From Streblospio benedicti (Eukaryota; Annelida; Polychaeta; Spionida; Spionidae): 64,000 nucleotides of DNA. Within the stretch, counting starts at the first letter, position 1. Each line of letters begins with the position of its first letter. The notes beneath the pieces were generated by a model. The model searched no databases and had not been told where the DNA came from. It saw only the letters and a program-made list of their open reading frames with translations. The position numbers were made by a program, and so were the translations under genes. The stretch is taken from assembly GCA_019095985.1 (NCBI GenBank), contig CM032663.1:36848422-36912421 (forward strand). The letters run 5' to 3'. This document shows, piece by piece, positions 27,880 to 38,759 of this stretch.

Positions 27880-28480
27880 TTCTTCGATATGCACCGGTCC
27901 CCACCTGCCTGGTAAATATTGCACCGTCCCGAAGAAGACGCCTGCGCATCCATGATCATCCATGGATGTCGACGATTTTGTAATCAAGAGTGACTGACCT
28001 TTTTCGGTGGTCACAATTTTCTGTGGTTTTGGCGTATCTACATCGTCGGATTTCACGGCTTGATCACTCACACTGCCTTAAAGTCCTTGTTCATACCAAC
28101 TGCGTATATAGCCGTGAGATATGACGATGGCGTATCTAGGACAAACGGGGGACCCTGGATATTCTAGATTTAGAACACGTCCTATGAAACATGCAGATAT
28201 AATGTTGCTGTTTCAAGAAGTTAGTCTTAACTGTGCGTGGGAGGGAATTTCAACTCCTTATGCGATGGAAAACGGCCATCAACGACTCCCAAATGCGTGA
28301 TATCTTCTTGCGATGGACTTTGGGTTTTGCGTATCTGCCAACCCATTACGTGTCGCCTTACGTAGATTCGCGATCGAGCAAAATTGACTAGTACGTGTCA
28401 TGAGTCATATTCACGTAATATCATGTGTAAGTGGGCGTGGCACCATGAAATAATAACGCTCTTTTCTGTAAAGTCTTCCG
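27880..28480. repeat. Dispersed repeat, copy left of the Kelch gene
   Basis: Shares TTTAGAACACGTCCTATGAA, ATCCATGGATGTCGACGATTTTG-like and ACCATGAAATAATA words, in the same order, with 32290-32650; a third partial match (ACCATGAAATAATAACG) is at about 52497. No coding seen. The open frames over it are incidental. Confidence 0.65.
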
Positions 28481-28484
28481 TGTC

Positions 28485-29580
28485 TTGAGAATGCCAAATG
28501 ATTGCATTATGGGCCGTACCTGCCGGTCCGTATTTAAAGCCGTTTCAAACAGTGAGATTCTCAATATGCACGATAAACATCAAATTGCAATATATCAAAG
28601 CGTTATAACCTTGAAAGGGCCCTTGAAACGCCGTTTATTGTCATACAATAATGTTGCTTTACATTAATTCGATAACTAGTTAACTAGATCTATATGTTTT
28701 TGCTTTTAAATATTTTATAGCTGGACTAATTCTCGGGACTAATTATGCCGTGATATCTTTAATATTCCAGTTTTGTAATAAAACTGTTTCAATCATTGAA
28801 ATTATCATGTTATGAGCGTTGTTGATCAACATAAGAGTCTATATCCCAGCTTCACCATAAATAGAATTGCAGCAACAAACATCACCATGTGCACAGCATT
28901 TTCCTATAGCCTAACATGTGTTAGACATATACTGTTTAATACGGTTTTAATCTCTATTTGTTTCTGCAAGTTACTATTTATGGTAAAGCGGGAATAGAAC
29001 TATTAGATTATGGTCTTTTGAAAGGCTATGGTTTTTGTACACTTTTGCATCTTCAACCTTTAATACGGTTATAGTTCCCGAGATTTACTTTATTCATTAT
29101 TAATACCAAACATATGCAACAACGCACCATCTATGTAACACCATAGCAGCAAGCTGTAGCACAAAATACTGCTGAAATTTAAACACAGTATCGTACTGCA
29201 GAGTCGAAGTGTCATCTTTGTTGGAACACGTGGAAGGTGTATCAAAAACGGAACATTTTTAGTAATTCGGTAAGTCTTATAAACGAACATACATTGTATT
29301 TTTCTACTGTTTCTAAGCCAGAACCCACTATAAAAGACAAAATCAATGAGGATAGTTTGAAAGTATTTAAAGTATATTTTAATACATGTACGCTATGGTC
29401 GTATCATGACCCCCCACCCCCTTCCCCACTAATTAAGCTTAAATTCAAAGCACGCTGTTGTGCTATTCAATATTAAAAGGCAAATGTGGATATCAGTCAT
29501 TGTTAATTGCAAATATTCTATGCAATGTTATTTACGATATATAAGTATCACAATAGTTTTTAATCAAGGATAACACACAG
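28485..29580. other. Non-coding, nothing recognised
   Basis: AT-rich sequence between the dispersed repeat and the foldback element upstream of the Kelch gene. It may hold the 5' untranslated exon and promoter of that gene, but no site can be named. Confidence 0.35.
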
Positions 29581-29714
29581 TTCACACACTAAGCTTTCAA
29601 TGGCATCCGCCATCTTGATCACAGTGGTTGACGTCATTCGTCGTCACTGGGACCTCGGGAGATTCCCGGGTTCCACTGTGATCAAGATGGCGGATGAAAA
29701 GCTTAGTTGTGTGA
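29581..29714. mobile_element. Foldback (hairpin) element
   Basis: Arms at 29581-29627 and 29673-29714 are inverted repeats (CCGCCATCTTGATCACAGTGG and its complement, extending to AAGCTT and TTCACACA). The 45-bp loop holds GACGTCATTCGTCGTCACTGG. Non-coding. Confidence 0.8.
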
Positions 29715-29877
29715 AATGAAGTGATGTATGTTATATCCAGGATAAATGAATTTCCATCAAAAAAGTTATTTACAATGTTTTGTAAAATGAACTTTACAGC
29801 AGAAAATAAATTATGATTTATAAGTGATTAAAAATATTGATGCAAAATGCATTTGTATATTTTGTATTTTAGTGACA

Positions 29878-31610
29878 ATGGCAGCTGTACGATTTACCCC
29901 TTGGCCTGTCCACGGTTATAGTTCTCGCATCCTTCAGCAACTTGCTGAGCAACAGGAAAGCGCACAGTTTACAGACTTCGTAATATACTCCAATGGCCAG
30001 GAGCTTCACTGCCACAGGAACGTCCTGGCAGCATCATGTCAGTATTTCTATGCAATGTTCAGCTCTGGCATGAAAGAAGCTCTAGAAGGAAAAGCCACAA
30101 TCGATTTTATTAGTTTTCGCGTATTGAATTCGATAGTGCAATTTTTGTATGGAAAGAGCATTGATATTGATAGTGCTGATATTGAAAATGCGATAGAAGC
30201 AGCAGAATTGTTCCAAATTAAAGATCTTGCATTGCAGTTGGAAAGTTATATGTGCTTGCATCTAAAGGCAGATAATTTATATTATTTTTTGAAAATTGCT
30301 GAAAAGTTTAATTTGAAAAGAGCCGGTGCAAGAGCAAAGGATCTATTACTTTCTGACATAGAACATATTTCCAAGTCCCACTGTTTCAAACAACTTACAT
30401 ATGCAGAGCTAATAGACTGTGTACAAAGTGATGATCCAGTGATTTCTCATCAAGATAAAATACTGAACGCTTGTCTTGATTGGGTTTTAGCAGATTTAGA
30501 AGAGAGAAAACCTTTGTTGTTAGGTATTCTGAAAAGGATACATGTTGATCTTTGCTCTGTATCCGCTATCCGTGGAGCTTATAATACAAATAGGGAGTTA
30601 TTCTGTGGCATGGATGTTAAAGGATATTTGTTTGAAGTAGTACTTCCAAAGATTGAGAGACTAGAGCTCTTCCAACAAAAGCCACATCCATATATGGAAC
30701 CAATATCTAGTAATGAAACATGGAATATTATGGTTTTTGGTGGCATGTATACTGGTCGTGGTATTTTTTACAATGAATGTTGGGCAATAGGTGAAGAAAG
30801 CTTTTTGGCAGTGGGTCTGAAAGATTACAAGACTGGGAAAAAGTAACAACTATCCCAAACAAAGCCATTGGAAAACAGGTATCATGGGTGTGTGTTGAAG
30901 GTGGGTTTGCTGCTTTATGTGGAGGTCCATCAAAGACTATCAACTGTAGGTTTGATATACTTACCAAAGTGTGGTCAGACCTGCCCAGGACACCTGAAAT
31001 CTTTAATGATACGATTGCTCTTTATATGAATAGCAATATTTACGTCCTTGATGGTGGTTCCAATGACCAAATGACCAATACGATGTACATATTAGATTTG
31101 AAATCTTTGACATGGAGGAAAGGTCCAGGGATTGCAACACAATATCCTCCCATTTGCACAGTCCATAAACAATCAATTTGGGTTTTGGGCAATGATACGC
31201 GCGGTCATAAGATGACTCCAGTTCCCCTACAGATGTTGAATACTGGGTCATCCAAGTGGGAACTGAGGTCCTGTGTACCTTCGTACCGAACCCGAGGTAC
31301 AGCCTCCATTGTAGGATGTGGTGAATATTTATATCTGATTGGAGGTGACAAATGCTGTAGGTATAATATTAGTAACGATCAGTGGACAAAATTGAGTAAT
31401 ATACCATCAAACATTTCAAGCCGATTGTCTGAATCTGCGTTTGTGCTTCACAATAAGATATACTTGTGTGGAGGTAATATTTTTATGCCTGTCATCAAAG
31501 TTTCAGAATATAACATTGCTACTGGTAGCTGGAAAACGTGTGAAGTGAAACTGCCCGCTGACTTACGACACGTTTCAGTTGCCCTATTGTCTGCATGGCC
31601 ACGTGCTTAG
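29878..31610 (+). CDS. BTB-BACK-Kelch protein (Kelch-like), one apparent frameshift
   Basis: The frame from 29878 starts MAAVRFTPWPVHGY right after a TTTTAG acceptor at 29871-29872, so a 5' non-coding exon probably exists. A BTB domain (about residues 20-130, with TDFVIYSNGQELHCHRNVLA), a BACK domain (to about 240, with FLKIAEKFNLKRAGARAKDL) and kelch repeats follow. Kelch-like proteins usually act as substrate adaptors of Cullin-3 ubiquitin ligases. The 5' frame closes at 30846, while the kelch domain continues in the -1 frame from about 30795 (GSGSERLQDWEKVTTIPNKA) to TAG at 31608-31610. One extra T in the T5 run at about 30802-30806 would unite them as SFFGSGSE, so an assembly error is as likely as a real mutation. 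The coding part is intronless, about 577 residues, normal for the family. The subfamily is not recognisable. Confidence 0.85.
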
Positions 31611-31619
31611 AGTGGCCTT

Positions 31620-33317
31620 AGATAGCCATGCCTGGATTGACATAATTAAGTAACCACAGTTATGCTCCTGAAGTCCTATTTTGTTTTGCCAAGTCTTGTT
31701 TTAAGTTGTTTCATTGGTCAGTTATTTTCTACAAGTTCTGATATAGATAGTTAGTTAAGCTCATTTTTTTTTTGGATGGAGAATAGTTCAAAGGGAATTT
31801 TAAGTGTGAAAATGTATATAGGATATTCACTTACCAGTACTAGATAAATGTGTCACCCACAAAGCACATTCTGTATTTTATATATATAAGCTTTATCCAG
31901 AATTTGTATGAAATACATGATATATTAAATATAATGTGAATATTAATGCTTCATAACTTTATTTAAAAGCATCATCTCTAAATATACGTCAGGTCATGCG
32001 TATGCATTAATGTCTGTTTCTTTTTGAAAGTTCAATAAAATTGTTGAAATTTAGATGTTTTTGTACACTTTAATTTCCATACATGATGTTAACCATACTG
32101 TTTGGAAACTATACTGTTTGGAAATAAATAACGTGTACACGCCATCCAAAAAAAATATGATGTCATAAAGTCCATAAAAAAAAATGGATAATTTATAAAA
32201 ATATGGATGTCGTGCAAGCTCGGGGAATATTGCACAAATTCGGGACGTGAATTAACAGATATACCTTAGACGTTTAAAAAGACACCGTTGTATGCACAAG
32301 CACAACGTTAGATATCAAGAATTAGAAGACGCGCGCACATTCTCTTATGACTATCGATGATTTTGTAAACAAGAGTGACCATTATCAGTGGTCACATTTG
32401 TTTGTGGATTTGGCTATCTAGCACATATGGGCGACCCTGGATATGCTAAATTTAGAACACGTCCTATGAAACGGGCAAATCAATGTTGCTGGTTTCAAGA
32501 AGTTATAGATCTAGTCTGAACTGTTTACATTGATTCAATGACGCACAGAAGGGACCAGTCCGTGAGCCACATTCTCTTATAGTTATAGTTGTGGTAGAAG
32601 TGGGCGTGATACCATGAAATAATAGCGTTAATATTTCCTGGTGCCACGCACACTTCCACCACTAACTATAAGAGAATGCAGCTCAGTGCAAACACAGATT
32701 AGTTTAACTAATCTGTCGTGCAAATGTGTGTGACACAATGTAGAGGGCGTTATGAAAAAGCACTGTCATGATAGAATCCTACAAATGATTGAGAATCAGT
32801 TTGCGTTGTGAATTTATTTTTAAATAAGTATTGTGTGAAGAATGTTTGACTAGGGTATATATTATCGTATGTATGATTAAATGTAAATGTTTTTATTTGT
32901 TTTCGAGAATTACATTATATATGAATATTTCATATTATGATCTTTGAGGAATCATTATTTGTTTACAAGAAGTACATTTGTGTTATATATAGGCAAAGAT
33001 GCCAAATAGCTGAAAGCAAAATACTTAATAAAAATCTTAATTCTGAATTCTATTATTTGCGAACAGGTTTTTCGAAACCTGTTTTACCTTAATATGATGA
33101 TTCTGTTTACGTTATGTACTAGTGTTTGCTTATCAGCCTTAGTCATTGAAGCTTCACTTGCTAGAGTTAGTTTTTTTTCTGCCCGGCTATGCAGATACAG
33201 ATGATTTACTTTAGTGAATATCATCTAAGAGACGGCTAGCTATGACTGAAATACTGTAAACGTATCCTTGCCTCACTTAGAATTACAAATACTACTGTTA
33301 TACAACTAATAACCCAC
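31620..33317. other. Kelch gene 3' region, repeats, otherwise empty
   Basis: Contains an AATAAA at 32034-32039, probably the Kelch polyadenylation signal, the second copy of the dispersed repeat (about 32290-32650), and a hairpin with arms at about 32566-32605 and 32653-32692 (TTCTCTTATAGTTATAG type). 32700-33317 is AT-rich with nothing recognised. Confidence 0.5.
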
Positions 33318-36300
33318 CTGTACATCTCTTCTCAACTTCATGGCATTCTCACGAGACTTGGACACCTCATCCCTCATGTTCTCTTCATCCTCATCCTCAT
33401 CTACTAGAGCACCCATATGGTCCTCAACATCAGCAGCACCGGCACCGTCTAGTACGTCATTGTCTATGTCGCGCTCTTCCATGTCAATGTCTTTCTCATC
33501 CATGAGATGCTCAGCTTTCTTAGCTGTGTCCATGTCATCATCTTCAGACTGTTGACCATCTTTCAACTCCCCATCCATATCCAATTGCATACAGATGTCC
33601 TCTATGTTGTCATCAGCCCATTCCATCACATTCTGTAACATAAAAGCTAGGCAATAAAAGTACCATTTTCTTTTAAAAATGCAGCCATCTCAATAGTGTA
33701 CTTCTTTCACAATACGGGGACATTAGATATCGTAAAACTACAAATATAATAATAAACCAATGTTCAACTTTGACCAATGCTACGTTCCCAATGATCCCAA
33801 AATCACCCCACAATCGCCTATCAAATCATCACAGGGACCCATCATAAGCCTAATCGGTTGTAAGCATAAACACCCGCCTATCTGCGGCCCACAACACATA
33901 GCCGTACCAGAATGTTCACCCTGCGCTGGTTCCTTTGCCCCATTCTCCTCGCGCCCCTCCTGCGCCCTCCTCTCCTCCCAGCGCGGACGTCCGCAGCCAG
34001 CTCCTCCTCGTCCTCAAGCTGGTCTTCGCTATTTACCCCCACGGCTGAGTTGTCCATGTCGTCCAGAATATCTGCGCCCGCAGGAGAAGGCAGTCGACGA
34101 CCCCTTCTGTCAGCAGATGCAGATAAAATATGTCTTGAAAATATCATTTAAAACTGCTGGTGAAATTGGATTGTGGTACACTGTCTACATTTGCAGCTTT
34201 TAGCTACTATTGTACATGCCACTAGAAAGTAGGATATGATAGCTATGAATGAAATTGATGGAATATAGATGGAAACCACTCTCTGCGAGAGGCTTTTTTT
34301 CCCTTTAAAATATTGGTTCTTCTGCGTTTGTCTTGATATAGTGGTTCTTCTGTACTAGTACCATTTGCTTGGCAGAAGCAGCCTATCTAAGAAAAATCCG
34401 GTACTAAATAGGACAAGCAAACGATCCTTGCTTTCTAAATATTTCATTTGGGAACGACCTGGTTCAAAAGCCAAGTGATTCGGGAACGATAGCAGACATT
34501 TTAGGAGAGATGTCATTTTGAAAAAGCATGATTAGAAAAATAGATTTTCATTATATTATAACAGTCTACATAATTCTATCAAGATGAATTATCAAATACA
34601 ATAATACAAAATATTATTAAAGTGGATGGAAACTGAGTATTGACGTACAACTTGCAAACTTACAAGTGTGTGCTTAAACCCGCCTTACACTTGAGCGATC
34701 ATGGGCGAACCCGTGCAACGCATCTGCACGTATTATGTCACGTCGTCAACTTGGGCGTATTGTGGCGGCATTGAACGTAGTAAAAATGCATGGTGCGACA
34801 AGTTGCTGAGGCAAACGAAGTGTTACTTGATATGTGCGAATGTTCCGCTATCCCTAGACGCAGCATAACTATTTGAAGCAAACTTTAACCAAACTGAATG
34901 TTCGTTCAAAATTTTTGAACATGTTCAAAATTTTCTGACGAATTTGCCAGTTCGCCAGTGCACGTAGAGCTACGTAGGTGGAATTCGCTATAGTGTAAAG
35001 CGGGTTTAAGACTTTACCTGAAGAAGCGGCGGCTGTTGGTGGGTGTGCGGCGGTCCCCGACTTCGGGACGAGCAGCTCGGGCGGGGGGTAGTCCCTACAG
35101 ATGCAGACGACAATGTTAGTCTTACATATTGCATCTTCACCAATTCAGGGGTTCTTCAGAACCAATAACCATTTGATAGATGTTACCTCGCTACGGCAAG
35201 ATGACATATTGAAGACATACACGACCCTGACTGGGAGGGTTAGCTATTGAAACCTGACTATTGCATCCTAGTAGAACGCAATATATGAAAGCCCAAACTA
35301 TCAAAGTTTAAATTTCTTATTTAGCAGAAGACAACAAGAGTGAATTCTAATGGTGATAGTGGTGAATTCTAGCTTATTTCCTGCTTTATTGTAGCGTGCA
35401 ATTGAAGCACCATTTAATACCATAGCTACTAAATGGTTATTATTTATAAATACTACTCTGAAATGGTTTGCATAACTTTATATCGCACTGATTGAGAACA
35501 GAACTATTCTCGTGCTAACAAATTGGACTGAAACCTATGACCTATTGTTCTCGTCGCCTTTATATGATGGAGTCCTATCCTGGACTGCGCAAAAATGTAA
35601 AAATACCTGCCATATTTGAGAAGCATGGTATAACACTGAGGTTAAAATCAACCTCTTAAAGATAGTAACCAAAGTAACAAAGTCAGAAAAAGTTCCATAT
35701 TGTATGTGTCCTAACCTCAGAATTTCTTGAACGAGGGGCGCATTGGACGTGGCCACTTCTTCCCCCTCTCCAGACATGTCTTCATCCTCTTCGGATGCCC
35801 GAGCCAAGGAATCCCCGGCAGCGGCTGTCTGTTCCACGTCAGCCTCCCTCTGTCCTCACTTTCCCCACCCTGGGGTCGCTCCTGCTCCCCTCTGGGGGAA
35901 GCCACGGGTCCTTCCTCCAGGTCCTCGCCCATGGCCTCGCTCATGATGTGCAGAATCTCCTCCATGGATGGGATCACGCCTGAGAAAACGCTATCCTTAC
36001 TGGGAGGGTTAGCTATTGAAACCTAACTATTGCATCCTAGTAGAATCCTATATAATAAGCCCAAACTATCAAAGTTTAAATTTTTTTTTAGCCGAAGACA
36101 ACAAGAGTGAATTATAATGACAAAGACTCTAAAGTGATGAATTTTAGCTTATTTTCTGCTTCATTGTAGTGTGCAATTGAAGCAACATTTAATACCATAG
36201 CTACTAAATGGTTATTATTTAGAAATACTACTCTGAAATATTAAAACTATGAAATATTAATATAGCAACCGTTCAACGTGGAATTCTAGTGGAAATAGAA

Positions 36301-37158
36301 ACTGAGCGAACTTGTGGTTGCATTTGCGCTTAGAGCTCAGTATTTGGTTTGAGAAAATATACATGGATCACATCCAATATTGATCGTGAATGCTATCTAA
36401 ATTGGTTGATATGTGAAGGGATATGTAATTTACATTACATCTCTTATTTATTTGATATATTTGTTTTGTAAAATTTAAGGGTTACCTAATGATACATAGC
36501 CGTTTTGTATATTCAATCAGCATCAAAATTTCAACACGGTATCTTTAGCGTAAGATTCGTCTAAGGGAGTGCTCATTATTTAAGTCAGGGGGAGTCTGAG
36601 GAAATCCAGGGGGTTCTCTAATTTGGTACATATATTTTAGGGGGGGGGGGTCATCAATTTTGTACCAAGTACAAGAGGGTGTGTGTGTATTGTGTGCCAC
36701 GGTAATATTCAAGAATATTTTCATTTCTTATTTTACAGTAATTTCATTGGTAAAACACATACTAATTTAGTGCGTATAATCGTGGCAAAAACATTTGATA
36801 ATGGAGTCACATATTTTGTACATGAAAAAATAGGGGGTGTGTGTGGCTTTTTTGTAAATAAATTAAATAAAAATGAATTTTGTACATGAACATCAGACCA
36901 AATCCTCACACTCCCCCTGGCAATTAATAATGGACAGTCCCTAAATCCGTTTAGAGTACGAGTGAAACAAAATACGGAGCTAAAACCATGATTGTGTACT
37001 ATACTAACTTGTTTTGATGGTTTCTTCTAGAGTCTTATCCTTGTCTTGTACTTCACTTCCATCTTTATCATTGATGACGGCATCGGTGATGTCCACACTG
37101 TTGTAAATAGCGTCAGGCGTGTCCATCATATACTTCTCCTTTTCCGGTACCACCATGC
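33318..37158 (-). CDS. Acidic protein gene, at least five exons, partial, frameshifted
   Basis: Minus-strand exons with good splice sites: 37009-37158, 35716-35979, 35018-35094, about 33920-34106 and 33318-33632. The first two join at phase 1 (KDKTLEETIKT, then SVIPSMEEILHIMSEAMGED). The last, 105 codons, is extremely acidic (NVMEWADDNIEDICMQLDMD, later DEDEDEENMRDEVSKSRE). The fourth has LDDMDNSAVGVNSEDQLEDE then a basic RRGGRRRGARR tract. Within 35716-35979 the reading shifts frame near 35848: SPRGEQERPQGGESED gives way to EQTAAAGDSLARASEEDEDM in another frame, an indel of 1 or 2 bases in a G-rich run. The third exon has two possible frames (one reading DYPPPELLVPKSGT); one fits exon 2, the other exon 4. 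The gene extends beyond both ends. Charge blocks suggest a nuclear or scaffold protein; the family is not recognised. Confidence 0.55.
35228..36241. repeat. Direct repeat of about 245 bp flanking an exon
   Basis: GGGAGGGTTAGCTATTGAAA and the next 240 bases occur at about 35228-35475 and again at 35999-36241, about 85-90 percent alike by eye, on both sides of the exon at 35716-35979. This is a tandem duplication of intron DNA with a 770-bp period. Confidence 0.8.
36565..36941. mobile_element. PIF/Harbinger-like MITE
   Basis: Ends are inverted repeats of about 45 bp with gaps (GGGAGTGCTCATTATT on the left, GGGACTGTCCATTATT from the right, then AGGGGGAGT.TGAGGA in both), flanked by TAA at 36562-36564 and 36942-36944. 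Length is 377 bp, interior with a G run and no real coding. Same class as 5298-5675. Confidence 0.75.
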
Positions 37159-37898
37159 CTATTTAATTCAAATATGATATTTAATGACCAGCATATTCAT
37201 TTCAATTCTAAATTGTATGAGTGCATTAGACAACTTGCTGTATTATGAATAGACGCAAACATAAATATGATGGTATGATTCTTTGTTTCATTCGTGTCTC
37301 TTCGATCACTATCCAATACAGGAATTAATAAATATACAATGTATAGAAGAAAAAAAAACACAACACCTACCATTGCTACATATCCCCAATATTAAAACTA
37401 TGAAATATGAATATAGCAAGCACTTCATTTTTAGTATATTATGAAATATATTTGAAGCAAGCAATTATCATATTAATCCTATGTACAGCTATATACAAAA
37501 TTTGTTACGTGTATAAACATTAAGCACAAATGAGGTTTAAATCTCACATCATATGAATTTCAATAATTGTGATACAGCCCCGAGGCAAATTTTAATTTGA
37601 GGACGCAACAGTACCGTGGTATATAATTTATTGCTGCCATCGACAAATAATTAGTGGTTATTCTTATTTAGTCTGTTCTTTTGATGTACACCAAATCGGC
37701 TAATTCATTAGCGTTGTAGTGTGTAATTATAGTGTTTTTTTCTTTGACTTTTACCAATTATAGTTGTCTTTTTTTACTAAGTGCTCGCTAATTAACTGAA
37801 TGTTTTACTAATTTGCAAAACAAAAATACAGGTTTTTTTTAAGCTTCTCTCTCCATCAAAGTGTATGCTAAAATATTGAAAAAAATTTTAGTGCCTAA

Positions 37899-37949
<51 letters not shown>

Positions 37950-38318
37950 TTAAATATATCTCATATATCTCCATCAAAGTATATTTGCTAAAATATTGAA
38001 AACGTTTTGAAATTTTAGTGCGTAACAGCCCTTATATACTATTTGAGTGTTTATGCTATGGAATGTAAACGTGATATCTCACACACCCATTTCGCTAGTA
38101 GAAAATGTCTTGGTCGTGTGTTATCTCGATAAACTCACATCAACCTCTACCAGAAATTGTTTAATTGGTAATGCTCTTTACCTCTATTCCGATTCGCTCC
38201 ATAAATTACGTAGATAACTCGATGAAGTGGACATTTGCTTCACTGACACAGCTACTAGCATAGACATGCCAGAGCGATGGCTAGCACTCCTATGAATTAT
38301 GATGAATATTTGTTGTCT
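37159..38318. repeat. Non-coding with AT microsatellite
   Basis: AT-rich. An imperfect (AT)n run lies at about 37903-37948. Words such as ATATTAAAACTATGAAATAT near 37391 recur at 36238, suggesting another old duplication. No gene seen. Confidence 0.5.
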
Positions 38319-38600
38319 TAGACAGACATACACCATTATATATTCTAAACAGGATAATAGCCCGATCATTTACATTCACTCATGAGCTTTCGATAGGAAT
38401 TCCTATCTTAATCACAATGACATCACGAGTTGTCAATGTGCGGACGGGAAAGTCCCCCCCCCCACCCCCCACCCCCATGGGCTCGCACAGTGACGATCCG
38501 TGACGTCTTTGTGATCAAGATAGGAGTTCCTATCGAAAGCTCAATGTAAATTATTGGACTATTATCCTGTTTAAAATATCTAATTATGTATGTCTGTCTA
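38319..38600. mobile_element. Long-armed foldback element
   Basis: Arms at about 38319-38427 and 38500-38600 are imperfect inverted repeats of about 100 bp: TAGACAGACATACA, AAACAGGATAATAG and GAGCTTTCGATAGGAA pair with their complements in order. The loop is a C-rich 70 bp. Together with 29581-29714 it shares an arm end of the type TCTTGATCACA followed by GACGTCA, so the two may be distantly related. Confidence 0.8.
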
Positions 38601-38670
38601 TAAAATCCAGGATAAATGATAAATGAACCTCCATCAAACTATTTGTTTTCTTATTATCTCGTGTACAACT

Positions 38671-38674
38671 AAAA
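38671..38674 (-). terminator. RNA polymerase III terminator of tRNA-Gly
   Basis: Four A on the plus strand read as TTTT 8 bases beyond the tRNA 3' end on the minus strand. Confidence 0.65.
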
Positions 38675-38681
38675 CATTATT

Positions 38682-38752
38682 TGCGCCGCCCGGGAATCGA
38701 ACCCGGGTCCCAAGATTGGGAGTCTTGGATGATACCACTACACCAGCGGCGC
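38682..38752 (-). tRNA. tRNA-Gly (anticodon CCC)
   Basis: The minus strand folds as a 71-base tRNA: acceptor stem GCGCCGC pairing with GCGGCGC, discriminator A, box A TGGTGTAGTGGT, anticodon stem CAAGA/TCTTG with loop CTCCCAA (anticodon CCC, decodes GGG), and box B GGTTCGATTCC. No intron. The sequence is very close to animal tRNA-Gly(CCC) genes. An RNA polymerase III terminator, T4, lies 8 bases downstream on the minus strand. Confidence 0.96.
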
Positions 38753-38759
38753 TTGCTTC

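Noticed and set aside
29878-31610. Processed retrocopy of a Kelch-like gene
   Set aside because: No poly-A tail or target duplication was found, and an acceptor precedes the ATG; single-coding-exon Kelch-like genes are common.
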